Shown here piece by piece: positions 1 through 11,100 of a DNA stretch of 64,000 bases. Below the pieces are notes generated by a model. The model was not told the DNA's origin. It made no database searches and saw only the letters and a list, made by a program, of their open reading frames with translations. Origin of the DNA: Epichloe hybrida (lineage: Eukaryota; Ascomycota; Sordariomycetes; Hypocreales; Clavicipitaceae); contig JAFEKR010000002.1 of the NCBI GenBank assembly GCA_019022495.1, positions 5,022,001 through 5,086,000 on the forward strand, written 5' to 3'. Positions within the stretch are counted from its first letter, which is position 1. Each line of letters begins with the position of its first letter. Made by a program: the position numbers and the translations under genes.

Positions 1-1050
1 ATTAAAGTCCCTATTATACACAAATAAGGCCACACCTAGATGCTCCTTATATAGAAAGAAGAAGTAATTACTTAGAGCTACCTTATAGAAGGCAAGCTAT
101 AGCAACTACACTGCTGCTTTAGATATCTATTAATCTAACGCTTATATAAGGTTCTTTATAAATTAGGGCATAATATTAACATTAAAGCTATTAAGGAGCT
201 AATAAGAATTTACTACTAATGCTAAATATATATAAATAGCCCTAATTACTTTAAGTTTACCCTTAAGGATAAGTGTAGCTTTAATTATAAAGTAATAGTA
301 AATATTTTCTACCTAGATAGTAACCACCCTACACTCTATGCTATAAATATAGCTATAGCGTTTAATATAGCAAAATTCCTTAATAATATCTCTACAAAAA
401 TAACCTAGGAAGCCCTCTAAATATACTAGATTAATACTTACCTAGGCCCTCTAGACTTTATTATTATAGATACTAGAACAAACTTCTATAGTAATAAATT
501 TAGATAATTCATAGCTTTAATATTAATTTTAATTAAGGAAGTCCCTATTAAGGCACACTATAGTATAAGGAAGGTTAAAAGGTATTATAGGCTGCTCTAA
601 AGAGCCTATAATATAATTAGACGTAAATGCCTTATAATGCCAGAACCTATTACCCTTTAAATAGTAATTAAGGCCCTAAATAACACCATAGGCCCTAATA
701 GCCTTATCCTAACCCTCCTTATCTTTAGAGCCTACCTATATATAATAAATAAGTTCTTACTATTACCTAATATTACATAGCGTGTGATTATAGTATAGAA
801 GGCTACTAAAGAGATTAAGAGACTCCACGCTATCTAGAAGGTTAATAAGGCCCTTACTAAACACAATAGCCTAGATACCTTAAAGACCCTTAGCCTACCA
901 CTTAGATTAAAGGTTAAGGTCTAGTAAGAAGGTAAGGGATAGTTAGGTCTATATAAGCTACTAGTAATTACTAGAGAAAGCTATACACTTAATATACTTA
1001 GAGGCCTAAAGACCTTTAGGTTAATATCTATTAAGCCTTACTATAATAAT
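1..1050 (+). pseudogene. CopA-1 protease end and integrase, RIP-degraded
   Basis: From about base 250 the plus strand reads a Copia integrase core. FKFTLKDKCSFNYKVIVN is followed by FYLDSNHPTLYAI, then a run matching TYLGPLDFIIIDTRTNF and KEVPIKAHYSIRKVKRYY. In family members these blocks hold the D,D(35)E triad. Here the first Asp reads Asn (VN in place of VD), the second is kept (IIDTRTNF), and the Glu of the KVERYH block reads Lys. Stops TAA/TAG replace Trp and Gln throughout. The upstream 250 bases hold the protease-integrase linker and zinc-binding region and are poorly legible. The frame runs into the hAT insertion at 1051 and resumes at 3395. Confidence 0.9.
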
Positions 1051-1060
1051 CAGAGCATTG

Positions 1061-1195
1061 TTGTATTGTATTGTATTGTATTTTTTGGCCCTTCGATGTA
1101 TTGTATTGTATTGTATTGCCCTATGTATTGTATTGTGTATTGTATTGTATTAAAAATACAATACAATACAATACAATACATACAATACAATGTAT
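1061..1195. repeat. hAT-1 left subterminal pentamer array (tgtat and its complement)
   Basis: Four short runs of tgtat direct repeats (about 1061-1080, 1096-1118, 1125-1136, 1138-1150) are followed by the inverse runs of ataca (1154-1190). The block can fold into a long hairpin. Subterminal repeats of this kind are the usual transposase-binding sites of hAT elements; that role is inferred here. Confidence 0.85.
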
Positions 1196-1484
1196 TGTTA
1201 GGGAAAAATATAAGTAGGGTATTATATAAATTCATTATATAGTAGATTTTGTAAATAATCTAATTATAGTATTCTTATTTTTATATATAATTTAGTTATT
1301 TATTTAAAAATCTATTAAGTTTTAGCTTATTTAGAAAAGTAAGCTTATTTTAAATATATAATATCTTAGTAATATTCTTTTATATCTATTTTAAAAAATG
1401 ATTTTTTCTTAATATATTAAGGGTCTTTTTATTCTTATATCTATTTTCTATGATTTATTATAATTATTTATTATATAAAAATAC

Positions 1485-1570
1485 ATTATAATACAATACA
1501 ATACAATACATTACAATACATTACAATACATTACAATACATTACAATACATTACAATACAATACAATATA
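1485..1570. repeat. hAT-1 internal array alternating two pentamers
   Basis: Five perfect copies of the 10-mer ttacaataca occupy 1511-1560, flanked by plain acaat repeats. Each 10-mer is one tgtat-type plus one tgtaa-type pentamer read on the other strand. The stretch that follows (about 1567-1720) resembles the stretch that follows the first array (about 1191-1330), including a shared attatatagtagattt motif. The terminus therefore looks duplicated within the element. Confidence 0.8.
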
Positions 1571-2164
1571 TTATTAAAAAGGTAAGGTAGTATATATACT
1601 TATTATATAGTAGATTTTTAATATAATCTAAATAAGATATCCTTACATTTTTATACTATTTAGGTATTTAGTTATAGAATTATAAAGTTTTAGCTAATTT
1701 AGACTATTAAGCTATATATATATATAGGGTAGCTATAAATAGTATTATCTAAACTTAACTTATAGTCAAATTTATTCTCTATATTTTAAAGGTTATCCTA
1801 TCTTTCTAGCTTTTGTTTAGGATTTACTATGCATTTTAATATAGTATTTTTGCTTTAAATATAATATTTACCCTAAAGAAATAATTTATAATTCTAAATA
1901 AATAAGATTAAAACTCTAATAAAAATATACTTATATATATAAGGAATTTATTATAAAGAGAAAATTAAAATTTATTTAATAAATGCTTCTTTTACTATTA
2001 AGCTATTTTATTATAATTATAATAAATTATATTAGCTTTGAACCTTTTTTAAACTAAAAGAAAAGGAAAAAACCTAGGAAAAGCTTATAAAGAAAAGTTA
2101 AAATATTATGTAAAGAATAATCATAATATATATACTATTTTTTTAATATTAAGTAAATAAATAA

Positions 2165-2215
2165 ATAAGCTTTAAAAGTAAGTTTATTTATTTATATTAC
2201 TTTTAGCTTACTTAC
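2165..2215. repeat. Imperfect inverted repeat in hAT-1
   Basis: The sequence taagctttaaaagta is followed about 20 bases later by tacttttagctta, separated by aataaa-rich spacer. It is a plausible stem-loop just left of the 98-bp tandem repeat. No function is evident. Confidence 0.55.
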
Positions 2216-2234
2216 TTAGTTATATAGTGTTTCT

Positions 2235-2628
2235 TAAAGTGGGTTTAAAAGTGGGTCTTGTTAAACTCTAAAAACCAAGTATAATCCCTTTCTATAGTTA
2301 TATAACTTTAGCTAAGAAGAGGAGGATATATAAAAGTGGGCCTAAAAATGGGTCCTATTAGTTATACTATAAACCTAGTATTATCTCTTTACTTGGTTAT
2401 ATAATTCTAGCTAAAAAGAAATATATATACAAAAGTGGGTCTAAAAGTGGGTCCTATTAGTTATACTATAAACCTAGTATTATCTCTTTACTTGGTTATA
2501 TAATTCTAGCTAAAAAGAAATATATATACAAAAGTGGGTCTAAAAGTGGGTCCTTTTAGTTATACTATAAACATAATAATCTCTTTACTTAGTTATGTAA
2601 TTTTAGTTAAAAAGAGAGAAATATACTA
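2235..2628. repeat. Tandem repeat, four units of 97-99 bp, in hAT-1
   Basis: Units start at 2235, 2332, 2431 and 2530, each opening with aaaagtgggt or a close variant and a second gtgggtcc box about 12 bases later. The two middle units are nearly identical over 99 bp; the outer two are more diverged. This is the most G-rich part of hAT-1 outside the solo LTR. It is minisatellite-like and internal to the transposon, and no open frame crosses it. Confidence 0.92.
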
Positions 2629-2692
2629 AAGTAAGTCTTATAGTTATATTAGGACTTACTTTCTATTAGTATAAAATTATAAATAGTATAAT

Positions 2693-3001
2693 TGTTGGAT
2701 TCACAGGGTATTGAATTCAATGTGTAATACAGTCATAAGCCTGAAGAATAGTATTGTCATTGATTATCTATTCTAGGCTGCGTTATCTGTTATTATAATT
2801 AATTAAGTTCTTAGAAAAGAGAGGTAAAAAGCTAGAAGTTATAATACATAAAGGGAAAAGGGGTTGCGCGTTTGTGTCCCCACATTTCCTAGCTAATTAA
2901 CGTGCTAGGTTATGGGTCACGTGTAGGGTCCGCGCGCGGCCCGAGCTTCTGCCGGGTAATTGCGGCTGCGACGCGCAATTGATATCACCTTTGTTCTAAC
3001 A
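2693..3001 (-). repeat. CopA-4: solo LTR of the CopA family, inserted in hAT-1
   Basis: This is a 309-bp sequence whose reverse complement matches the CopA LTRs end to end (tgttagaacaaagg at the 5' end in sense, gaatccaaca at the 3' end). It is flanked by the 5-bp duplication ataat (2688-2692, 3002-3006), so it is a true insertion reduced to one LTR by LTR-LTR recombination. It is the best-preserved CopA LTR in the window: CpA and TpG sites that are TpA in other copies remain, as does the CpG-rich core with the palindrome ccgcgcgcgg. Its presence inside hAT-1, which is inside CopA-1, shows that CopA stayed active over at least two rounds. Confidence 0.95.
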
Positions 3002-3300
3002 ATAATATTAAAAACATAAAAAAGAAAGGAATTTTATTTTATTAATATTTTAAAAAACCTTTAAATACTAAATAATTAATAAGTCTAGCTTTTTCTATAG
3101 TAATTTACTTATAAATACTTATATTTATATTATATTAATTTATTACTTATTTATTTTTAATTAAACTTTAACACTAATAATATTTTAAGTTATATAAGTA
3201 ATAGAAGTAATATATATATATAAGCTATTATAAGCTATTATATTAACTATATATACCTTATAATTAAGGAATTTACTTAAAACTAAAAAAAAGAAAAAAA

Positions 3301-3386
3301 AATACAAAACAATACAAATAATACATGTATTGTATTGTATTGTAAAATTTTGGATGTATTGTATTGTATTGTATTGCAATGCTCTG
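3301..3386. repeat. hAT-1 right subterminal pentamer array
   Basis: Ataca-type repeats (3301-3325) are followed by two runs of tgtat (3326-3343, 3355-3375) and the terminal caatgctctg. An inverted copy of this end reappears at 59792-59933, which fixes it as a transposon end and not a chance microsatellite. Confidence 0.85.
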
Positions 3387-3394
3387 ATAATAAT

Positions 3395-5155
3395 CCTAGT
3401 GTAAAGAAGATAGTAAAGCCTAGTAAAGAGAAAGGAGAAAAAGGGTAAGAGGCCTGTAATAAGAATATAATACTACTAATACTACTAAAGTAAGGACGCA
3501 GAAGGCCACAGAAGAACCCTCCTATAATACCTTAAGGTACTAATACCTTCCTATTAGTAAAAGAATATAGCAACCTAGCTCTTATAATTAAGCTATATAA
3601 GGAAGGAATTATTAAGACCCCTAGCAAACCTTTTAAGCTATTAACAAAAGCAGAAATCAATGCTCTAATTAAGTAAGGTATATTTAAATTTATTATATTT
3701 AACAAGGAAGAACATAGTGAAATTCAAATCTTTAATTCCTAGATCATTAATGAGATTAAGGGTAAGACAACGGAACCCTACAAAAAGTTACGCCTTATAA
3801 TCTAAGGGTGTGAGGATAAGGGGAAATAGGCTATTCTCATATAGGCCCTAATGATTTAACACGCGAGCTAATGTCTTATCCTCGCAATAGCCCTGTTAGT
3901 AAGATTAAGGAAATTCCTTATCTAGCTAAGAGATATCTATTAGGCTTATGTATAGGCCTATACATTACTAAAGCAGCTAATCCTAGCGCGCTTACTAATT
4001 TAAATACAGCATCTTTACCCGCCTAGTATAATCTTAAGGGTTATAAAACCCCTCTACAGGCTCGCAAAGGCAGGAACACACTAGTGGGTTACGTATTATA
4101 AGCATTACAGAGAGAACCTCTAGATGGAAACCTCTACGTACAATCCCTACCTACTTATAACTACAAAGGAAAGCCCTAACTTTACCTACATTAAAATATA
4201 GACTAACAATATAATCAGCCTCTTAGACAAGAAGTTCTCTAAGAAGGAAAAGACCTAGCTTGCTATAGTAAGCTTTAATATAAAGCTAAAGCAATTCCTA
4301 ACTTAGGACTACCCTCTTATGTTTAATAGCGGTATTATCTCGCTAGAGAATAATACTATTAAGATCTAGTAGAAAGGATAAAGTAACAAGCTAAAGTTAG
4401 TTCTAATAACTAACTTAAAGCGTAAATATATTAAGCAAAGGGCCTAAGGCGCTTATATTACCTTAATTTACTAACTAGAGGCTTGCTTTAACTTATCCGT
4501 TACTACATAACACTAGGAGCCAACCCTAGAGGACGTAAAAGCCCTTAATTACCACCTAAAGTGGCAGATAGATTACCTAGAGAGAGGTCTAACGTTTATC
4601 CTAATTAACCTTAAGAAGGCAAAGCTCTTTGCCTTTATAAATAGATCCTTTACTAATAACTAGGACCTATCCTTATAACTAGGATATATACTTATCCTAG
4701 CGAACAAAGACTACACTAATGGCAAGTTCATAATTAAAGGTAATATTATACACTTTAGCTTAACAAAGAGCAAGAGAGTTACGCAAAGCATGCTTACCTT
4801 AGAAGTCTACGGCATAGTAGCTAGTATTAATATAGCTTACATAATCATAACCACCCTGAACTTAGTTACTAACTAACTAAAGCTCCCGAAGATCCTAGTT
4901 ATTATATATACAGATTTATACTCCTTATATAAGTGCCTTATTAAGCTTAGTATAATAAAGGAGAAACGCCTAATAATTAATATTATAGCCCTTTAATAGT
5001 TATATAAACACTAAGAACTTTATAAGATCTAATAGATTAATAAAGAGAATAACCTAGCTAATACCTTCATAAAGGCATCACCTAATAAGGCCCTTAAGAG
5101 CTTTATCTTAACTAACTAGATAACTATCCAGATAGAGGGATAGGTTACCCGCGCG
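3395..5155 (+). pseudogene. CopA-1 reverse transcriptase and RNase H, RIP-degraded
   Basis: The frame resumes after the hAT duplication. RT landmarks are KPLYRLAKAGTH near 4045-4085 and, further on, a TNN in place of the family's TDD near 4203. The RNase H begins near 4628 with FAFINRSFTNN, where family members read FVDGSFANN, so the first catalytic Asp is lost. It continues through LGYILILANKDYTN, KSKRVTQSMLTLEVYG, the IIYTDLYSLYKCL block near 4900 that keeps its Asp, and INKENNLANTFIKA. It closes near 5155 after ITIQIEG. The many TAG/TAA codons fall at Gln and Trp positions. This is the usual Copia C-terminal half; it cannot be translated. Confidence 0.92.
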
Positions 5156-5618
5156 TAATATACATATGGTAAGAGAAAAAGGTAATTCTCTAAGAGAGTA
5201 GCCACAAGGATAAGATAGTAATACGTAGGGGATCTACGCCCTTGTAGTTAATATCCCTAGCAGCTATAACCACGCTAGCCTACTAGCCCCCCCCCCTAGT
5301 AGACTATAGAAATTAACAGCAATATATAGGAGGATAAAGGTATTGCTAAGGAGGAGGAAGATATTATATACACACTACGGTGTGGTATATATGTTATTTT
5401 AAGGAAAGAAGGGATTTAGAAGAACTTACTTATCCTTATATAGGCTTATAAGCTAAGTAAGATTATTATTTCCCTTTTATTAGTAACTATACGCCTAGAC
5501 AGGCTATAAGTTCTTTTCCTTATATCCCCTATTAATTACATTCTTAATCTGTCTTTCCTTTTTATTTCTGCGATTAATATTACGTGTTAATAATTATATT
5601 AAAAGAGAGAAGTTCTAG
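5156..5618 (+). other. CopA-1 3' untranslated region with polypurine tract
   Basis: No gene is visible. The region holds a run of ten C at 5287-5296 (other copies have a short ggccctcct here), a diverged copy of the block shared by CopA and CopB (near 5423-5450, acttacttatcctt), and the polypurine tract aaaagagagaag (5601-5612), the expected plus-strand primer, six bases before the LTR. Confidence 0.85.
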
Positions 5619-5927
5619 TGTTAGAACAAAGGTAATATTAATCGCGTATCGTAGCTGTAATTACCTAGCAGAAGCTTAGGCCACGCGCGGACCCCACACG
5701 TGACCTATAACCTAGCACGTTAATTAGCTAGGAAATATAGGGATATAAACGCGCAACCCCTTTTCCCTTTATGTATTATAACTTCTAGCTTTTTACCTCT
5801 CTTTTCCTATAACTTAATCAATCATAACAATAGATAACGCAGCCTAGAATAGATAATCAATGACAATACTATTCTTTAGGCTCACGACTGTATTACACAT
5901 TGAATTCAATACCCTGTGAATCCAACA
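5619..5927 (+). repeat. CopA-1 3' LTR
   Basis: A 309-bp LTR starting tgttagaaca and ending gaatccaaca (TG...CA). It matches the other six CopA LTRs. A TATA-like gatataaac lies mid-LTR just after the conserved ttaattagctaggaaa. Several CpG sites have become TpG or CpA (gcgtatcgtag), and the last 100 bases are well preserved. Confidence 0.96.
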
Positions 5928-6606
5928 GTAATATATAATAAGATAATTATATATACTATTATAAGCATAATAGAAAATAAGTTTATCTCTCTTAAAGATA
6001 AAGAGAAGGCAAAAGCATATAAAACTATTAAAGATATCCTAGAGGAATTATATAAATTTAAAGATATATTTATATTAAATAAGGTAGGGAGCCTCCTATT
6101 AAAGAAGTTAACTAACTATATAATTAATTTTATACTAGGAGTTACACCCCTATATAGACTAATTTATTCTCTCTCCTAAAGTAAACTTAGGGAACTCTAG
6201 GAATATATTAATAATAACCTAAAGAAAGGCTAGATAAGACTCTTAAAGAGCCTAGTAGGTATACCTATTTTATTTATACTAAAGAAGAATAAAACACTAT
6301 AGCTATATATTAACTATTAAGGGCTTAATAAGGTAATATAAAAGAATTACTATACTCTCCCCCTAATTTTAGAGATCCTTAATTAATACTAAGGGGCCTA
6401 TTTCTTTTCTAAGATTAATATTAAGGATATATACTACTAAATTTATATTAAAGAAAGTAATAAATAGAAGATAGCTTTTTATATATATTATAGGCATTAT
6501 AAGTACCTTATAATACCTTTTAGGTTAATAAATACCCTAGCTACTTTCTAGAGTTATATTTATAAAGCGCTATATAAGCTAGTTAATACTATTTATATAA
6601 TATATC
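5928..6606 (+). pseudogene. GypE reverse transcriptase, N-terminal half
   Basis: The frame from 5928 is open to 6177 (the longest legible stretch of this element) and then broken by stops. It reads the protease-RT linker (KFKDIFILNKVGSLL), then TPLYRLIYSLS, LKKG*IRLLKSLVG, PILFILKKNKTL, INY*GLNKVI, YYTLPLILEIL, then the ATF* block of the fingers and palm. These match the chromovirus blocks LPPHRPYDH, PLYGLS, GFIRPSKSPAGAP, LCVDYRGLN, YPLPLI and NAPATFQ. It stops at IYIIY, directly before the catalytic Y-L-D-D, where the LINE was inserted (duplication tatataatatatc, 6594-6606). The frame resumes at 13189. Confidence 0.93.
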
Positions 6607-6712
6607 ACCTTCGCACAAACTTCCGCACCGCTCTAAAGGTCCGGAATTGCCTCTAAAATACAAACCACATTAATATTTGAATTCCTTGCCTCTGTTTGCC
6701 CCCCCCTATAAT
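6607..6712 (+). other. Un-RIPed 5' terminus of Tad-L
   Basis: The first 105 bases of the LINE keep many CpA and TpG sites (accttcgcacaaacttccgc, ggtccggaattgcctc) and end in a run of C (6701-6708). Base composition changes abruptly to the TpA-rich state right after. No ORF is visible; it is taken as the 5' UTR or promoter region. Confidence 0.7.
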
Positions 6713-6759
6713 GTTATATTATAATAAAGCTAGTGGCAGGAGTACAGATATGCTAATAG

Positions 6760-8060
6760 TAATTAACTTAGGAGAAAGGGGGCTAGTATAGAGCTACTAC
6801 TACCTAAATATAAGAATAGGATAGTTTAATGTTTAGAGCAGTAAGAATAACCCTATAATAGACTAGATCTAATTTAAACATCTAGATAATATAAAATACT
6901 ATAATAAAATTATAAGCCTTATCCTTAGTAATAAAGTTACTTAGGTATGGTATATTACTAAAGCTATTACTAGATAGGCAGTGGACTATGCCTAAGCTAA
7001 AGTAAAGGTAATAAACTATAATAATAGTAATATTTATATTACTAAAGAAGCCCTTAAATAAGCCCTTAAAGAGGCTATTAAAGAAGGAACTAAAGGAAGT
7101 AACACTCTAACCTAGGTAAGCATTACTACTAGCCTAGCTCCTAAATAAATAAATAGCTTACCTCCCCCCCTCTAGATCCCTAGTAAATAGGACTAAGAGG
7201 TACTTATTAAAGGGAACACTATCTAGGAATTACTCTAGTCTAGGGGCGCGGAAGATATAGTAATAGTAGTAAATAAAGCTATAGGCTAGGCTATAGTAGT
7301 AGTAGCTAGAAGACTCCCTAGTAGGGATATAATTATTACCTTTAAAGGAAATGCTACCTAATATAAAGAAAACTAAAAATAGATTACTAAAGTATTTAGG
7401 CTAGAGGTAGCCCTCCACTATTATGTGCTTAGTATTATTATTAAAGAATTCCTAACTAAACATACCTCTCTTAAGAACCTAGTAATAGAAATTAGAAAAG
7501 CTAATAAGGTAAATATAGTAAAGGTAATAGTAAGATAACCCTAAGGCAAAGGCGCCTAAAGAACTACTCTAATACTAGGCCTAGCTAAAGTAAAAGATAC
7601 TAATAAGATATGCTAAGATAGTATAGTCTTTAAAGCAAAGCTTTTCTAAACTAAACTATATAATAAGACCCTATAACCCTAATAATACTATAATTACTTC
7701 TAAATAGGCTATATAGCTAAGTTTTATAAGGTAGCACTAAGGTATAGTAAGTATAAAGCTAGCTATTATAAGGATAGAGAGTCCTCCTACCCTATAAAAG
7801 ATAGATAGGTAAAGGAGAACTATATCCTATACTCTAGACTATACCTAGCCTAGTTAAGGGACTATTCTATCCTAAAAGAGAAGTAAAATACTACTAAAGT
7901 AGGATATCTTAAATAGCCCTCTTACTTTACTACCCACTCCCTAAGTAAAGGCTTAACTATACCTTATAAGAGACCTAGTATAGTAGTGGAACCTATTATT
8001 ATAGTAAGTAAAAAAAGAGAACGCCCTATAAATATAAAATAAAGCGCTAAATAACTAAGA
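6760..8060 (+). pseudogene. Tad-L ORF1: gag-like zinc-knuckle protein
   Basis: The frame shows a broken nucleocapsid-like protein. Near 7670-7790 it reads YNYFQIGYIAKFYKVALRYS followed by KYKASYYKDRE. The matching Tad1 ORF1 pattern is C-x2-C-x4-H-x4-C repeated, with Cys (TGC/TGT) now Tyr (TAC/TAT) and His now Tyr, as RIP would produce. Upstream, runs of charged residues resemble the low-complexity N-terminal half of ORF1. In relatives this RNA-binding protein coats the LINE transcript. Start and end cannot be fixed because of the stops. It lies just upstream of the endonuclease frame, as in other Tad elements. Confidence 0.72.
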
Positions 8061-8129
8061 TTAGGAAGCATTAGATAATACACAAAGCAACTCAGAGCTA
8101 GAATAAAGCTAGCATAAGATAGTAATAAC

Positions 8130-11100
8130 TAACAGCCCCCCTAATTAACATAATAATATTATAAGTCCTTTTTTAGAATATAAATAAGAAGAATAAACTA
8201 GTACATATAGCACTTTATTACTAGACTAATATAGATATAATTATAATCTAAGAATAGGAACATATAAGAAACCTATAGCCCCTAGCACTAGGCCTCGCCT
8301 AGTTCTAACTTACATATTATAATAGATGTAATATAGTATATATAAATAAGAAACACAAAGTAAGGTTATGGTTAGCCTAGGGAGGGACTAACTAGTTACT
8401 AGTAGAGCTATAAGGAGTTAATATTTACTCCCTTTACTTAGAGGGATATAGTAATAACTAGAATACCCCTATTTACATAATTAACCTAGAAAAGCCCTAT
8501 AACTAAAGCGTATTTATAAGTAACTTTAACTAAAAGCACCCCCTCTAGGATAAGCTAGATAGAAAAACTAATAAAGCAAATAAACTACTAGAGTTCACAG
8601 ACTAGTAAAGGCTTAGACTTATTACACCCTAGGGTAAACCTATAAGATAATATAAAGATAATAGAGATAGCACTATTAATCTAGCATAAGCCACGCTAGA
8701 CATTAAAGTCTACTATAAAGGTACTAAAGACATCCCTAGATTTAACTATATCCTATAACTAATTAGTATCTTTAATAAATAATAGGAAGCTATCCCTTAG
8801 GTCCTTAGATATATATAGGGAGCTATAAACTAACTATATATAAAAGCAAAGGCTATGATTAGACTCTAGCCTAAAAACGCGCTAGACCTATGTGATAAAA
8901 AGGGAATAGATAACTATATAATATAGCTTATTATAAGCCTATAATAAATCATAGATAAGGTAGTCCTAAAGAAGGCCTAGGGACTCCCTAGCCTAGAGGT
9001 ATAGTAGTTAAGGAAAGCCTAAGAGTTAGTTAGTAAAGTAAGATAAGCTAAGAGATAATAAAGACGCTAGAGGACTAATATAAACTAGTAAGCCTATACT
9101 AAGGTAAATAAGGACTAAGAACGCGTTATAAGGGAAGAGAAAAGAAACGTATAGAGAGATGTATTATAAAAGGCTAACACATAGGAAAAAGACAAAGAGA
9201 TCTAGAGGCTTAAGAGATAAGCCTAACTTTAAAGCTAGGCCCCCCTAGAGCTCCCTAGACTCCCTAAGCTAGAAAGAAGCAAAAACAACCCTAACCTAGC
9301 CACTATATATAATAATAAGGCTAGCGTACTAGCACAAAGATTCTTCCCTAAGCTAATGGCGGACCTCTTATATATACTAGACCTCTCCTTCCTAGAGCTA
9401 GAAAACACACTACTACTAAATAAAGAATAATTTAGGTAAGAGAAGATTAATAATATCCTAGTAAATATAGCTAGCTAGAAGGCACTAGGAGATAACAAAC
9501 TCCTAGTAGGCCTTATTAAAGCCTGTGATAACCTAGCTAAAGATACTATAGCTAGGCTCCTAAATATAGTCCTAGAAATAGAATACTTCCTAGCCCGCTT
9601 CTAAACCATAAGAGTAATAGTAATTAGGAAACCTAGTAAAACCACTAAGGAAATAAGGAAAGCTAATATATAGAGACTAATCTCACTACTTAATATAGTA
9701 GGAAAGATTATAGAAGTAGTAATAGTAAAGTAACTTATAGCCTTTACTAAGGTAAAGGGACTACTCCCTAAACTTTAGATAAGTAATAGGATAAATAGAT
9801 TAATAGAAACTATAATAAAAGTCCTTATTAAATACATTAGGGAGGCTTAGGGAAAGGGTAGTATTACCTTACTAGTGTAAATAGATATATCTTTAGTGTT
9901 TAATAGAGTTAGCTACCTATACCTAATATACTTACTTATAAAGATAGGGGTCCTGTAATAGCTAATAGTAGTAATATAAAGCTTCCTTGCGGATAGAATA
10001 AGCTAGCTTAGCTTTAATAGAGAACTCTCTAGACTATTTATAATTAAGGCTAGCACCTTATAAGGATTACCTCTCTTCCTAATTCTCTTCTTACTTTACT
10101 TAGCAAAGCTTTATATTTACCTTTAGGCTATCCTAGGCATAGTAGCTATAGGATTTATAAATAATATAAATATAGTAGCCTTTAGTAAGAATATAGTATA
10201 GACTTAGAGAAGACTTAAAGCTATATAAAAAATCTATAAGGAATAGGTAAAGTAAGTAGGAGTTAAGTTTAACCTAGCTAAAACTAAACTTATATACTTT
10301 AGTAAGTCCTATAAACCTCCCTAGGCTAGAGTCTAACTTAAAGCAAAGGAAATAGCGCCTATAAAATCATATAGATTCCTAGGAGTGTAAGTTAATAGGA
10401 AACTTAACTAAAGTACTTATAGAAATATCCTTAAGGGTAAGTTAGCCTAGTAGTGGCTTATACTCTCTAAGCTAGTAGTATTAGCCTAGGGATACAGCTT
10501 TAAAGATACTAGACTCCTATATACATAAGTAGTCTAACCTATTCTTACCTATAAAGCAAGCGCTTACTACACCCTTACTAAGAAGGGGGGATAGCTAAGA
10601 GGAGTAGTAAAAAGCTTTATAGTAAATTAATTAGCTTACCTCTAGATTATTATAAGGGCATTTAAGGCCACACCTATTACATAACTAGAAGTTAAGACCT
10701 ATGTCCCCCCCCTTAACCTTTACCTAAATAAGATAAAGCAAAGGTTTAAAGACAAAATTGTTAATAGTAGGATAGTAAGAATAATCTAAGCTATAGCTAA
10801 CTTAGTTATAATAGTACTACGCTATAGAAGAAAACCCTTACTTATTAATAATAAACTAGACATAGACCTAGATAAGGAATAAAAGAAATAATAGGAGGAC
10901 TAGCATAATAAAGAGAGGCTAGCCTAGAGTAAACATATCAGAGAACTAACTAAAGACTGCCTACCCTCTTATAACCTAAAGGAAATCTAGGAATTCCATA
11001 CTAACATAAACAAGCATGTCTCTTTAACAATTATCTAACTATGCATAGGAAAGATAGGCCTAAATAAGTTCCTATTCTAAAGAAAGGTTCCTAGGGTGGT

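Larger units (their letters stand above)
1051..3386. mobile_element. hAT-1: non-autonomous hAT-like DNA transposon
   Basis: The boundaries are exact. The insert begins cagagcattg and ends caatgctctg, a perfect 10-bp terminal inverted repeat, and is flanked by an 8-bp duplication ataataat (1043-1050 and 3387-3394). The uninterrupted site is seen in CopA-2 and CopA-3. An 8-bp duplication and ends starting CAG are typical of the hAT superfamily. Inside the ends lie arrays of the pentamer tgtat in both orientations. The 2.34 kb includes a 309-bp solo LTR, leaving about 2.0 kb of the element's own DNA. I see no transposase relic in any frame, so it was probably mobilised in trans. The interior is extremely AT-rich. 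Confidence 0.88.
1..5927 (+). mobile_element. CopA-1: Ty1/Copia LTR retrotransposon, 5' part outside the window
   Basis: This is the 3' two-thirds of a Copia element (integrase, reverse transcriptase, RNase H, 3' LTR). Base 1 corresponds to base 49769 of the complete copy CopA-3, so the 5' LTR, gag and most of the protease lie left of the window. A hAT-like transposon (1051-3386) interrupts it at the integrase/RT border; removing that insert and one 8-bp duplication restores collinearity with CopA-2 and CopA-3. The element is inserted in GypE: its 3' flank at 5928 begins inside GypE pol, with gtaat as the expected 5-bp duplication. All frames are broken by RIP-type stops. The domain order IN-RT-RH identifies Copia rather than Gypsy. 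Confidence 0.93.

Noticed and set aside
1050..1235. Minus-strand frame of Tyr/Ile/Gln repeats (and its like at 3185-3379)
   Set aside because: Translations of the pentamer arrays; low-complexity with no coding signal.
1485..1570. CRISPR-like regular repeat
   Set aside because: Units are contiguous without spacers and belong to transposon ends; a fungal nuclear context also excludes CRISPR.
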